Source of the DNA: Ignavibacteria bacterium
GTDB lineage: Bacteria > Bacteroidota > Ignavibacteria > Ignavibacteriales > Melioribacteraceae
Length of the DNA: 13,070 nt
Reading direction: 5' to 3'
NCBI GenBank assembly: GCA_003233295.1
Contig: QILJ01000312.1
Span: 1 to 13,070, forward strand
The translations under genes and the position numbers were made by a program. Of this stretch, positions 1 to 7,648 are shown piece by piece; position 1 is the first letter of the stretch, and each line of letters begins with the position of its first letter. The notes beneath the pieces are model-generated. The model saw nothing but the letters and a program-made list of their open reading frames with translations, had not been told where the DNA came from and made no database searches.

Positions 1-108
1 GTTACCGAGGAAGACAGCTATTCGGTCGACACTCCCAAAGACTTACAGCTAGCAAGAAAATTTTATACAAGATATTTGAACCGTCAAAAAAGGATGGGGA
101 AGAAATGA
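1..108 (+). CDS. kdsB: 3' end of a KdsB-like CMP-KDO synthetase (partial)
   Basis: An open frame runs from the first base of the window to the TGA at 106-108 and gives 35 residues. It contains SVDTPKDLQLARK, which resembles the C-terminal end of 3-deoxy-manno-octulosonate cytidylyltransferases, where a G/S-V-D-T-P-E-D-L motif precedes the last helix. KdsB activates KDO as CMP-KDO in the cytoplasm for lipid A core synthesis. The stop overlaps the start of the next gene in an ATGA arrangement (105-108), so the two are translationally coupled. The KdsC-like and Lpt genes further along the same strand fit an LPS assignment. Other sugar nucleotidyltransferases can end in a similar VDTPEDL motif, so the identity from 35 residues is probable rather than certain. 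Confidence 0.6.
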   Translation, partial: VTEEDSYSVDTPKDLQLARKFYTRYLNRQKRMGKK

Positions 109-596
109 GCGAACCGAAAAAAATGAGTATTGCAAATATCCCGACATCAATTCAAATGGTTGAATTCAGCGGTACAAAATTTTTAGTTAAAAGAGATGAT
201 CTTACCGGGTCACTTTTATCGGGAAACAAGATCAGAAAACTCGATTATATTTTGGCTGATGTGAAAAAGAAGAAAGCCGATTATCTCTTTACCTGCGGCG
301 GCGATCAGTCGAATCATGCAAGGGCTACAGTTATTGCTGCTAAACAGATAGGAGTAAAAACAAAATTATTCTTATGGGGAAGTGATACAAAAAATGCTGA
401 TGGAAATCTATTCCTCGATAAATTAACCGGCACTAAGATAAAATATCTTTCCAATGCAGAGTATAATAATGTGATCCAGATAATGCTGAAGGATAGTAAA
501 CGGCTTCAGAAAAAAGGGAAGAAAGTTTATGTTCTCCCTGCCGGCGGTTCTACTCCACTAGGTATTTGGGGATATATGGTATTTGGGGATATATAA
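105..596 (+). pseudogene. dcyD: D-cysteine desulfhydrase / ACC deaminase family, N-terminal part (frameshifted)
   Basis: The first 150 or so residues match the fold-type II PLP enzyme family of D-cysteine desulfhydrase and 1-aminocyclopropane-1-carboxylate deaminase. SGNKIRKL at residues 39-46 holds the probable PLP lysine K42. GGDQSNHARA at 65-74 is the S-N-H substrate and cofactor loop. PAGGSTPLGIWGY at 145-157 is the conserved turn before the second domain. DcyD converts D-cysteine to pyruvate, H2S and ammonia. After residue 157 the frame reads six foreign residues (MVFGDI) and stops at 594-596, because a 17-bp tandem duplication at 561-594 shifts the frame. The family continues in another frame downstream, so this piece lacks the C-terminal domain. 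The start is ATG 105, overlapping the upstream stop. Substrate choice (D-Cys, ACC or other D-amino acid) cannot be decided here. Confidence 0.85.
561..594 (+). repeat. exact 17-bp tandem duplication causing a frameshift
   Basis: GGTATTTGGGGATATAT occurs twice back to back, at 561-577 and 578-594, with no mismatch. Because 17 is not a multiple of three, the second copy moves the reading frame. Removing one copy joins PLGIWGY directly to INFMREL and restores one open frame from 105 to 1081 of 319 codons plus stop, a normal length for the DcyD/ACC deaminase family. No other change is needed, so the duplication alone accounts for the broken gene. Confidence 0.95.
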
Positions 597-1081
597 ATTT
601 TATGCGCGAGTTAAATGAACAGACTGATTTGAAAAAACTCAAGGGAATTTTATCCGCGGCTGGGAGCGGCGGTACTTCTGCAGGAATGCTGCTCGGCGCT
701 GCAATGCTGGGACTGAATCTAAAAATATACGGCGTGAATGTTGTCGATGACGGGGAAACAACACGAAATACAATTATCGAGTTAGTTGAAGACTGTATTA
801 AGGACTTTAACTTAAAGGTAAAAGTTGATTATAACAATCTGGTAATAATGGACGGCTACTCAGCAGAAGGTTATAAATCAATTGCAGATAATAAATTAAA
901 ACTGATCAAAGAATTTTTCCGAAGCAGCGGAATCCTTCTTGATCCGGCATATACAGGAAAAGCCTTTTATGCATACCATGAAAACTTTCTAAAAGGGAAA
1001 AAGAAAAGTAATGTAATGTTTCTGCACACGGGTGGAATTTTTGGTATATTCTCTAAAAGAAGAAAATATCTTGGGGTATAA
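566..1081 (+). pseudogene. dcyD: D-cysteine desulfhydrase / ACC deaminase family, C-terminal part
   Basis: This is the rest of the broken PLP enzyme. Homology resumes at GIWGYINFMRELNEQ. GSGGTSAG (about residues 34-41 of this frame) is the glycine-rich loop that binds the PLP phosphate in this family. DPAYTGKAFYA near the C-terminus and FLHTGG at the end are also family hallmarks. All recognisable catalytic and cofactor motifs survive across the two pieces, which suggests a recent break rather than an old decaying pseudogene. If this part were translated alone, the nearest ATG is 602, since the frame otherwise opens at a TTG at 566 inside the duplication. A separate fragment would lack the PLP lysine and should be inactive. 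The stop (1079-1081) lies one base before the start of the next gene, as expected inside an operon. Confidence 0.85.
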
Positions 1082-1082
1082 A

Positions 1083-1490
1083 ATGAGTGAAAAGATCAGA
1101 GTTATAGTTGCTAAGTCAGGCTTGGACGGACACGATAGGGGCGCCAAGGTTGTTGCTTCTGCGTTGAGAGATGCGGGTATGGAAGTGATTTACACAGGTT
1201 TAAGACAGACTGCTGAAATGATAGTTGAAGCGGCAATACAAGAAGATGTTCATGCGATTGGGATAAGCGTGTTATCCGGGGCGCACAATACTATATTCGG
1301 CAAAGTACTGAAACTAATGAAAGAAAAAGGGATGGATGATGTTCTGCTTTTCGGCGGAGGAATTATTCCCTATGAAGATATTGCTAAATTGAAAGAGATG
1401 GGCGTGGGCGAAATATTTACTCCCGGCGCTTCAACACAGGATATAGTTAAATTTCTTACAGACTGGGTTGAAAAACATCCGAGATATTAA
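1083..1490 (+). CDS. methylmalonyl-CoA mutase small subunit / B12-binding domain protein
   Basis: This 135-residue protein consists only of the cobalamin-binding Rossmann-like domain of methylmalonyl-CoA mutase. It shows the base-off/His-on motif DGHDRG at residues 15-20, with H17 as the expected lower cobalt ligand. SVLSG at 62-66 and FGGGIIP at 90-96 supply the loops that hold the dimethylbenzimidazole tail. In split mutases this subunit pairs with a separate TIM-barrel subunit that binds the CoA ester, and the pair interconverts L-methylmalonyl-CoA and succinyl-CoA in propionate metabolism. No catalytic subunit or MeaB-type chaperone is present in this window, so the partner must be elsewhere. 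ATG 1083 is chosen over the longer in-frame start at 1032, which would overlap the upstream gene and add 17 residues with no domain match. A related B12-dependent acyl-CoA mutase (isobutyryl- or ethylmalonyl-CoA type) is also possible. Confidence 0.9.
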   Translation: MSEKIRVIVAKSGLDGHDRGAKVVASALRDAGMEVIYTGLRQTAEMIVEAAIQEDVHAIGISVLSGAHNTIFGKVLKLMKEKGMDDVLLFGGGIIPYEDIAKLKEMGVGEIFTPGASTQDIVKFLTDWVEKHPRY

Positions 1491-1549
1491 TTAAGTTTTT
1501 GTAACGACTTATTTTACAATTCATATCTAAAACAAATAAACTATTAAGA

Positions 1550-2635
1550 GTGGACCCACCGAAAAATAGAATTTTATATTTAGACCTAATGCGCGCCTTT
1601 GCAATTTTGATGATGCTTCAGGGGCATACGGTTTCCGTATTTCTTGCAGATCAATACAGAGATATGGAATCGGTTGTTTACTCAAGCTGGCACATAATCC
1701 GCGGATATACTGCCCCGATCTTTATGTTCACAGCGGGAGTCGTGTTTACTTATCTGTTAACACTGAGAAAAATTTCTTTCAATGAAAACCCGCGAATTAA
1801 GAAAGGGATCAAAAGAGGTATCTCGCTCATATTGATCGGGTATATTTTAAGATATCCGACTTACAAAATTTTTGATTTTTCGGATGTAACAACACAGCGG
1901 TGGTTTACATTTTTTGCCGTAGATGCGCTGCATTTAATCGGAGCGGGATTATTGTTCATTCTTCTATTTGAGTGGATAAGTTCAAAATTGAAGATAAATA
2001 ATTCTATTGTCTTTGCATTTTTTGCTATTGGTATAATGGTTATTTCACCTTGGATAAATTCAATAGCTTGGGGAGAAATTCTGCCGATACCTTTTGCTAA
2101 TTATTTTACTTTCAAGTTCGATTCGATATTCCCGCTCTTTCCATATCTTCAGTATATGTTTGTCGGTGCTGCTGTTGGAGCGCTGCTTAGCAAGTATCCG
2201 AATCTTTATAAAAATATATCGGCAAATTTTGTAATTCTGTTTTTCGGAATAGTTTTTGTTTTCCTCTCTAGGTATATTTATTCAATAATTGATAGTTCCG
2301 GAGTTAATGATTATTCGGTGTCGTTAAACAGAATCGGTGTTGTATTAATTTTAAATAGTGTTTTTGCGCTGATATCATTAAAGATCAAATCAATTCCAAG
2401 ATATATAATCGTTGCAGCGAAAAGTTCTTTGTCCATATACATAATTCATCTTGTAATTCTTTACGGCTCACCGTGGTCATTGGGATTGGATCATTTATTC
2501 GGCAGAAGTTTTTCCGTTATACTCACAATTCTATCAACTATAATAATGATAACTTTAATGATACTAATTTCATTAAGAATAGATAAATTTAGACTTAAAA
2601 AGAAAAGCAGTTTATTAGAAAGAAATTCCGAGTAA
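1550..2635 (+). CDS. multi-pass membrane acyltransferase-like protein (DUF1624/HGSNAT type)
   Basis: This 361-residue integral membrane protein has about ten hydrophobic segments. The N-terminal ILYLDLMRAFAILMMLQGHT (residues 8-27), the RGYTAPIFMFTAG stretch (51-63) and SLSIYIIHLVILYGSP (293-308) are the pattern of DUF1624/heparan-alpha-glucosaminide N-acetyltransferase-like and acyltransferase-3-like proteins. These proteins move acyl groups across or onto sugars at the membrane. By location it could decorate envelope glycans, but that is inference and the substrate is unknown. The start is GTG 1550: an in-frame stop at 1502-1504 and the lack of any ATG, GTG or TTG between leave no better choice. 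The first in-frame ATG (1589) would cut off the conserved LYLDL motif. It follows the mutase subunit after a 59-bp gap with no obvious terminator and ends 8 bp before ruvB. Confidence 0.75.
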   Translation: MDPPKNRILYLDLMRAFAILMMLQGHTVSVFLADQYRDMESVVYSSWHIIRGYTAPIFMFTAGVVFTYLLTLRKISFNENPRIKKGIKRGISLILIGYILRYPTYKIFDFSDVTTQRWFTFFAVDALHLIGAGLLFILLFEWISSKLKINNSIVFAFFAIGIMVISPWINSIAWGEILPIPFANYFTFKFDSIFPLFPYLQYMFVGAAVGALLSKYPNLYKNISANFVILFFGIVFVFLSRYIYSIIDSSGVNDYSVSLNRIGVVLILNSVFALISLKIKSIPRYIIVAAKSSLSIYIIHLVILYGSPWSLGLDHLFGRSFSVILTILSTIIMITLMILISLRIDKFRLKKKSSLLERNSE

Positions 2636-2643
2636 ATAATTAA

Positions 2644-3672
2644 ATGAGAGAATCAGAAAATACAGATCCGAACTTGAAAGATGATGAGCAGACGTTTGAA
2701 AAAGCTTTACGCCCAAAGATGTTTTCCGAGTTTACCGGTCAAAAAAAGATAACAGATAATTTAAAAGTTTTTATCGGTGCGGCTAAGAAAAGAGGAGAGG
2801 GTTTAGACCATGTTCTCCTTACGGGACCGCCGGGATTGGGTAAAACAACTCTTGCAAATATTATTGCAAATGAGATGGGCGTGAGAATAAAAGTATCTTC
2901 CGGACCAGTTCTAGAAAAGCCCGGCGACCTTGCTGGAATTCTTACAAACCTTGAGGAGAAATCTGTTCTATTCATCGATGAAATTCACAGGCTCAGTCCT
3001 GTTGTTGAAGAATATCTATACTCGGCAATGGAAGATTACAAACTTGACATAATGATTGACAGCGGACCTAACGCTCGCAGTGTTCAAATCAAATTGCCTG
3101 AGTATACATTAATTGGCGCTACAACGCGGGCAGGACTTTTAACTGCACCTCTGCGCGATCGGTTTGGTATCAAGTTCCGTCTGAATTATTACGACAGTAG
3201 GCTACTGAAAAATATCGTTCACCGCTCGGCTGATATTTTGAACATATCCATTGAGAAAGAAGCTGCGTTTGAATTAGCAAAAAGATCACGGGGAACTCCG
3301 CGTATTGCAAACCGTTTATTGAGACGAACGCGCGACTTTGCTGATTACGAAAATCTCGATGCGATAAATATTGATATTTCGAAAAAGGCATTAACCGCTC
3401 TTGAGGTTGATGAGTACGGTCTGGACGAAATGGATAAAGATATTATTCTTTCTATTATTGAAAAATTCAACGGCGGTCCGGTTGGCTTGAATACTCTTTC
3501 TGTAAGTGTAAATGAGGATGCCGGAACAATTGAGGAAGTTTATGAGCCGTTTTTAATTCAGCTTGGATTTATCCAGCGTACTCCAAGGGGTCGCGAAGCT
3601 ACCGATCTTGCTTACAAACATTTCAATAAAAAAAGAACAAAGAAAGGATTAGATCAGGAAAGCCTGTTCTAA
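2644..3672 (+). CDS. ruvB: Holliday junction branch migration ATPase RuvB
   Basis: This 342-residue protein has the length and all the landmarks of RuvB, the hexameric AAA+ motor that drives branch migration of Holliday junctions with RuvA. The family N-terminus [12 protein letters not shown] is at residues 22-33 and the Walker A motif GPPGLGKTT at 61-69. The Walker B motif LFIDEIH is at 109-115 and the sensor 1 motif GATTRAG at 158-164. PLRDRFG follows, with probable arginine finger R171. The C-terminal winged helix carries [10 protein letters not shown] and ends with [21 protein letters not shown]. Start ATG 2644 lacks a clear Shine-Dalgarno sequence, and in this gene string closely spaced genes are likely co-transcribed. 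ruvA and ruvC are not in the window. The gene is intact. Confidence 0.98.
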   Translation: MRESENTDPNLKDDEQTFEKALRPKMFSEFTGQKKITDNLKVFIGAAKKRGEGLDHVLLTGPPGLGKTTLANIIANEMGVRIKVSSGPVLEKPGDLAGILTNLEEKSVLFIDEIHRLSPVVEEYLYSAMEDYKLDIMIDSGPNARSVQIKLPEYTLIGATTRAGLLTAPLRDRFGIKFRLNYYDSRLLKNIVHRSADILNISIEKEAAFELAKRSRGTPRIANRLLRRTRDFADYENLDAINIDISKKALTALEVDEYGLDEMDKDIILSIIEKFNGGPVGLNTLSVSVNEDAGTIEEVYEPFLIQLGFIQRTPRGREATDLAYKHFNKKRTKKGLDQESLF

Positions 3673-3679
3673 TAACCAT

Positions 3680-4168
3680 ATGAGATTTAACAACCTGACT
3701 AGTGCAGAATTAGTAAATAAGTTAGATGAAATAAAAATATTCATGTTCGATTTGGATGGAGTACTACTTAAAAATTCAGAGGACAAAGAAAATATCTATC
3801 GGCAGATGACAGAATTCTGCAATGCTCTAAGAATAGACAATCGTTTTACCGGTATTATTACTGCCGGAGATGAAGATGTGCTAACTACAAAACTAAATGA
3901 ATTGGAGAATTGTTTTGTTTTAACTTCATCATTGAATAAAGAAAAATTGATGAAAGAGAAACTAGATCAATTGGAATTAGATTTCAATAATCTATTTTAT
4001 ATGGGAGATGATATATTGGATCTTCCGCTTCTACAGAAGGCGAGAATTAGCTGCGCTCCAAATAATGCAAGGCGCGAAGTTAAAAGAGCAGTTGATATAG
4101 TTCTGGATGAAGATGAGAGTTATAATATTCTTGATACAATTCTGCAGTTAAGCAGAAAGAAAATTTAA
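3680..4168 (+). CDS. kdsC: KdsC-like HAD phosphatase (probable KDO-8-phosphate phosphatase)
   Basis: This 162-residue cap-less HAD protein carries motif I as FMFDLDGV, with nucleophile D24 and acid D26. Motif IV is GDDILDLPLL near residue 110, in the GDDxxDLP form typical of KdsC. These proteins form tetramers that dephosphorylate KDO-8-phosphate to KDO. The middle is divergent. Where KdsC normally has an IITGR/S motif II, this protein reads GIITAGDEDV, and the loop before the conserved lysine reads TSSLNKEK. The catalytic aspartates are kept, so activity is plausible. The position 8 bp before lptC mirrors the well-known kdsC-lptC-lptA-lptB order, and that context is the main argument for KdsC rather than another small HAD phosphatase. 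It starts 8 bp after the ruvB stop. Confidence 0.75.
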   Translation: MRFNNLTSAELVNKLDEIKIFMFDLDGVLLKNSEDKENIYRQMTEFCNALRIDNRFTGIITAGDEDVLTTKLNELENCFVLTSSLNKEKLMKEKLDQLELDFNNLFYMGDDILDLPLLQKARISCAPNNARREVKRAVDIVLDEDESYNILDTILQLSRKKI

Positions 4169-4175
4169 AAGAATA

Positions 4176-4745
4176 ATGATTGAACTTAGTAAGCATATAA
4201 CCCTACTTATATTTTTTCTTTTAGTAATATCTATGATTTCTTGCACTGGCGATGAAATAAAACCGGAAGTTGATCTTACACTGGAAGAAGAAAACATGCC
4301 CGTTCAAGAAAGCTGGGATTCCAAAGTCATTTTTACAGAAGAGGGCAAACTTCAGGGAGTACTTTATTCCGACCATATGAGAGAGTACAAGGAACCGAAA
4401 GAGAAACTGTTGGATGGTGTGAAGATAATTTTCTACAATAAAGAAGGTAAACCGACATCACAGCTTACGGCAAAGAAAGGTAAAATTGATGAGTTGACAC
4501 AGGATATGTATGCCATTGATAGTGTTGTAGCGATCAATGACAGCTCACATGTAAAACTTGAAACAGATGAACTGATGTGGCGTAAGAAAGATGAGAAAAT
4601 TGTTACGGATAAATTTGTTCGTATAACATCCGATAAAGAAATTATTGAAGGCTATGGTTTTGAATCCGATCAGCAGATAAAAAATTATGTGATACGAAAC
4701 GTTACCTATCAAACTGTCACACAGAAGAAAAAAAATGCGAAGTAG
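4176..4745 (+). CDS. lptC: LPS export protein LptC (lipoprotein type)
   Basis: This 189-residue protein begins with a hydrophobic signal (residues 7-22) ending in a lipobox-like M-I-S-C at 20-23. C23 would therefore be lipidated after signal peptidase II cleavage; Bacteroidota LptC proteins are often lipoproteins, unlike the membrane-anchored enterobacterial one. The mature part has the LptC/OstA beta-jellyroll pattern: SWDSKVIFTEEGKLQGVLYSD, KEGKPTSQLTAKKGKID and VKLETDELMWRKKDEKIVT resemble successive strands. LptC takes LPS from the LptBFG transporter and passes it to LptA across the periplasm. The coding region overlaps the next gene by 11 bp, which implies translational coupling. The stretch between kdsC and lptB fixes the assignment better than the weak primary sequence does. 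Confidence 0.85.
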   Translation: MIELSKHITLLIFFLLVISMISCTGDEIKPEVDLTLEEENMPVQESWDSKVIFTEEGKLQGVLYSDHMREYKEPKEKLLDGVKIIFYNKEGKPTSQLTAKKGKIDELTQDMYAIDSVVAINDSSHVKLETDELMWRKKDEKIVTDKFVRITSDKEIIEGYGFESDQQIKNYVIRNVTYQTVTQKKKNAK

Positions 4746-4962
4746 AATTTTAATATTGTTTTTTATCACAAGCGCATTGCTTGCCCAGCCGAAAACTGAA
4801 ACTATTAAAGTAATTGGGGATAGTCTGATCGGGCGTGTTGAAAACGGGGAATCTATTAGAGAAGTGATCGGAAATGTTGTAATGACACAAGGTGACGTGA
4901 GGATTACTTGTGACAAAGCAATTCAGAATCTTACGAAGAATAATCACGCAAGACACTATTGA
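4735..4962 (+). CDS. lptA: OstA/LptA-like protein, N-terminal part (frame-disrupted)
   Basis: This is the 75-residue 5' part of an OstA-like protein. It opens with a type I signal peptide (RILILFFITSALLA, cleavage likely after LLA17), then IKVIGDSLIGRVENGE and [20 protein letters not shown], which is the first OstA beta-strand repeat (GNV....GD..I.CD). After CDKAIQNL the frame runs into non-homologous residues and stops at 4960-4962. The family sequence continues in the +1-shifted frame as [17 protein letters not shown]. LptA-type proteins form the periplasmic bridge that carries LPS from the inner to the outer membrane. The start, ATG 4735, lies inside the end of lptC and has an AGAAGA stretch upstream. 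Alone this piece would have only about one repeat and could hardly act as a bridge. Confidence 0.8.
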   Translation: MRSRILILFFITSALLAQPKTETIKVIGDSLIGRVENGESIREVIGNVVMTQGDVRITCDKAIQNLTKNNHARHY

Positions 4963-6058
4963 AATACTGACTGAAAGAGCTTTCTATTTTGGCGAAGAAC
5001 AATTTACTTACTCGGATACAAATATCACGTTGGAGGATGGTCATTTTGTTCTCACTGCTGATACCGGCTATTATTATTTCGATATTGAAAAAGCAATTTT
5101 CTATTCCGATGTACAGCTTGTGGATTCTGTGAGTATTTTGAATTCCGATAAACTCACATACTATAACAAAACTAGTAAAGCCGTTGCCGTTGGTAACGTG
5201 GAAATAATCAGTGAAAAATCAGCGATCTACGCTGACAGCTTGGTCCATTTCCGAAATATCAATCATTCCGAAGCTTTTAATAATGTTGTTATTAACGATT
5301 CGAAAAATGATTTGAATATTACAGGGAATTATCTTATTGATGATGGGGAACAGAAGTACACCCGTATAACAGGCGCGCCTTTATTGAGGAAAGTCGATAC
5401 TACATCGTCAGGTCAGCTTGACACTCTTTATATCCGTTCAGCAATAATGGAATCAATCGGAGACTCAACGAATAGACTGATAGCAACAGATTCAGTAAAG
5501 ATCATACGAGCTGATTTCGCTTCTGTAAATAATATCTCAATTTTGTATAGAGACGAAAATAAAATATTGACCTACAAAAGAGAAAATGATATTATACCAC
5601 CGGTTTTGTGGTACACTACTTCACAAATGGTTGGAGATACTATCAATATATATTTAAATAAGAGTCAGCTTGAATGGATTGATATAAGAGGTAATGCAAC
5701 TATTATATCACAGAATGAAGATTATGAATATCGCTTTGATCAAATCACTGGAGATAGGATAGAACTCCATTTTGGTGAGCAAGGACTAAGAGAAACAGAT
5801 GTGATTGATAATGTTTTGAGCATTTATTATATGTACGAAGACGGTGAGCCGAACGGACTGTTAAAATCAAGTTCTCAAAGAGCGAAAATGTTTTTCGAAG
5901 ATAATGCCGTTGTGGATGTAAGATTGTATAAGTCCGTAGAAAGTGAGTATCACCCGGAAAATTTAGTAGAGGGAAAGGAAAAGGATTTTACTTTACCGAC
6001 TTTTATTATTTATAATATTAAACCGGATCTAAAAGATTTATTGAAGGGGAGTAGATAA
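4910..6058 (+). CDS. lptA: OstA-like LPS transport protein, C-terminal part (lacks its signal peptide)
   Basis: This frame holds most of the OstA-like protein. Homology begins at about [20 protein letters not shown] (from about 4941) and runs to the stop at 6056-6058. It contains repeated strands of the form AD..YY....KAxxxxxVxLx[22 protein letters not shown], then [16 protein letters not shown] and ADSLVHF. Later come IRGNATII and a C-terminal segment with [12 protein letters not shown] protein this long (about 440 residues with the N-terminal part) is typical of the Bacteroidota OstA-like group rather than short enterobacterial LptA. The formal open frame begins at a GTG at 4910, but that start has no signal peptide and is almost certainly not the real one. 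It ends 2 bp before lptB. If the break is genuine, export of this protein would fail. Confidence 0.85.
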   Translation: MTKQFRILRRIITQDTIEILTERAFYFGEEQFTYSDTNITLEDGHFVLTADTGYYYFDIEKAIFYSDVQLVDSVSILNSDKLTYYNKTSKAVAVGNVEIISEKSAIYADSLVHFRNINHSEAFNNVVINDSKNDLNITGNYLIDDGEQKYTRITGAPLLRKVDTTSSGQLDTLYIRSAIMESIGDSTNRLIATDSVKIIRADFASVNNISILYRDENKILTYKRENDIIPPVLWYTTSQMVGDTINIYLNKSQLEWIDIRGNATIISQNEDYEYRFDQITGDRIELHFGEQGLRETDVIDNVLSIYYMYEDGEPNGLLKSSSQRAKMFFEDNAVVDVRLYKSVESEYHPENLVEGKEKDFTLPTFIIYNIKPDLKDLLKGSR

Positions 6059-6060
6059 AC

Positions 6061-6801
6061 ATGTCCAAAATACTATCGTTAAGAAGTGAAGACCTTGTTA
6101 AAGTTTATAAAAAGAGAACAGTAGTTGATAAAGTATCGGTAAGTGTACAACAAGGAGAGATTGTTGGGTTGCTAGGTCCGAACGGTGCGGGAAAGACAAC
6201 TACTTTTTATATGATTGTGGGAATGATCAAACCGAAGAGCGGAAAAGTATTTCTGGACGAGAAAGAGATTTCATCGGAGCCAATGTACAAGCGGGCGAAA
6301 ATGGGTATAGGGTATCTTCCGCAAGAGGCATCAGTTTTTAGAAGATTGAGTGTTGAAGATAATATCATGGCTATTCTTCAGATGTACAAGATGACAAACG
6401 AGGAAAGAAAAGCAAAAACAGAATCACTTCTAGAAGAATTGAATATAATGAATATTCGCAAGAGTAAGGGCTTCCAGCTTAGCGGAGGTGAGAGACGAAG
6501 AACTGAAATTGCAAGAGCGCTGGCGAACGATCCTAAATTCATTCTGCTTGATGAACCCTTTGCCGGAGTTGACCCGATAGCCGTTGAGGATATCATGAAC
6601 ATCGTTGCAAATTTAAAACATAAAGGTATCGGAATTTTGATCACTGATCATAATGTGCACGAAACCCTTGGTATTGTTGACCGGGGATATATTCTCATAG
6701 AAGGAAAACTTTTCAGAGAGGGAACTGCGGATGTTCTTGCTAACGATGAAAATGTAAGAAAACTTTATCTTGGAGAGAAATTCAAACTGGAGCGATATTA
6801 G
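6061..6801 (+). CDS. lptB: LPS export ABC transporter ATPase LptB
   Basis: This 246-residue ABC ATPase powers LPS extraction by the LptBFG complex on the cytoplasmic side of the inner membrane. The Walker A motif GPNGAGKTT is at residues 39-47, the Q-loop glutamine at 88 in GYLPQE, and the signature LSGGERRR at 140-147. The Walker B motif [13 protein letters not shown] is at 160-172 and the switch histidine H197 lies in ITDHNV. The stretches [19 protein letters not shown] and [12 protein letters not shown] are typical of LptB rather than of amino-acid importers. It starts 2 bp after the OstA-like gene, completing the kdsC-lptC-lptA-lptB order. The permeases LptF and LptG are not in the window. 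The gene is intact, which contrasts with the broken lptA next to it. Confidence 0.97.
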   Translation: MSKILSLRSEDLVKVYKKRTVVDKVSVSVQQGEIVGLLGPNGAGKTTTFYMIVGMIKPKSGKVFLDEKEISSEPMYKRAKMGIGYLPQEASVFRRLSVEDNIMAILQMYKMTNEERKAKTESLLEELNIMNIRKSKGFQLSGGERRRTEIARALANDPKFILLDEPFAGVDPIAVEDIMNIVANLKHKGIGILITDHNVHETLGIVDRGYILIEGKLFREGTADVLANDENVRKLYLGEKFKLERY

Positions 6802-6825
6802 CCAGCAAGATATGTTACATCGCTC
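6790..6825. terminator. inverted repeat spanning the convergent lptB / L,D-transpeptidase ends
   Basis: GAGCGAT (6790-6796) and ATCGCTC (6819-6825) form a perfect 7-bp stem with a 22-nt loop that contains both stop codons. A dyad between two convergent genes could act as a bidirectional terminator, but neither side is followed by a good T-run and the loop is long. It may be chance. Confidence 0.25.
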
Positions 6826-7603
6826 TTGATATTAATGGTTCTAGATCCGGTAAACCCCATTTACCTTTATACACATTATACAACTTGATTGGAAGTTGAA
6901 TTAGCAAGGGTTCTTTTTTAATATCCAGCCAAAATACGATTGTTTTCATATTCCCCGGTGCCATGGCAGTGCAGCCGACGGTTGAATCAGCCGGTCCGTT
7001 CCAATTGTGCAGAAATATACATGATCCCTTTTTCTGCGTAACAGGAGAGCAATTGTTATCAACGAAAACTCCGAATCTATACCAAGGATCAGCTTTCCAC
7101 ATTCTTTCTGACGAGCTCCAGTCAACTGTATCAACTTCATCATTTCTGACAATTTGATTGTAGAACTTGGACTTGGGGTCATCAACACATTCAGTATTTC
7201 CGGTGACTTGTATGTAAGGGATTTTCAAACCTTTCAATTTCTTTTTGGGAAGAAAACCAAAAGCTCTAGTCAAACTAAAAACGCCAGCAGGACTTTTCCC
7301 GTCACCTTCAACTTTATCTTTCATCCCTTTGTGGTCAATTGGCATCAAGCCTTTTCCCACAGCAAAACCATTTTTACCAATAATGATCGGTATCGGTTCG
7401 GAAACTAAATCCCAGTTCGATTTTTTATTCCGTTCAAGTCTAAACAAAGTACCATCTGAAACGCTTGCCGAATCTGTGAGTACAACAATTATCTGTTCGG
7501 CTTTATCTATTGGTGTCTCTTTACTATCCTCTTGTGAATAAAGTACAGAGACAAACAGGATTAAGAGTACAACGATACATTTAAATTTTAAAATGGCGGA
7601 CAT
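6815..7603 (-). CDS. secreted YkuD-type L,D-transpeptidase family protein
   Basis: This 262-residue protein has an N-terminal signal sequence (hydrophobic residues 9-22, LYSQ near the cleavage site). Its catalytic region resembles the COG3786 branch of YkuD L,D-transpeptidases. GDGKSPAGVFSL at 100-111 is the substrate-entry motif. IFLHNW at 196-201 carries H199, and STVGCTAM at 207-214 carries the probable nucleophile C211. L,D-transpeptidases make 3-3 peptidoglycan cross-links or attach proteins to peptidoglycan in the periplasm. The usual S-x-G-C-x-R/N motif is altered to GCTAM, as in the COG3786 subgroup, so the exact reaction is unsure. ATG 7603 is preferred over an in-frame TTG at 7615 because GCGAG lies a proper distance upstream of it. 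The gene lies 45 bp downstream of the aldehyde dehydrogenase on the same strand and converges on lptB. Confidence 0.85.
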   Translation of the reverse strand: MSAILKFKCIVVLLILFVSVLYSQEDSKETPIDKAEQIIVVLTDSASVSDGTLFRLERNKKSNWDLVSEPIPIIIGKNGFAVGKGLMPIDHKGMKDKVEGDGKSPAGVFSLTRAFGFLPKKKLKGLKIPYIQVTGNTECVDDPKSKFYNQIVRNDEVDTVDWSSSERMWKADPWYRFGVFVDNNCSPVTQKKGSCIFLHNWNGPADSTVGCTAMAPGNMKTIVFWLDIKKEPLLIQLPIKLYNVYKGKWGLPDLEPLISRAM

Positions 7604-7648
7604 AAATACTCGCAAATAATTATAAGTTGATCGATGAGAATCAGCTAA

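Noticed and set aside
1491..1549. Terminator or operon break between the mutase subunit and the membrane acyltransferase
   Set aside because: The 59-bp gap shows no stem-loop with a T-run. A promoter cannot be excluded but none was recognised.
4920..4960. Programmed ribosomal frameshift in the OstA-like gene
   Set aside because: No classic slippery heptamer or RF2-like CTTTGA site, and a one-base skip would still leave the product about eight residues short of the repeat spacing. A deletion fits better.
7154..7541. Plus-strand open frames opposite the L,D-transpeptidase gene
   Set aside because: They are antisense shadows of a coding region with clear family motifs on the minus strand.
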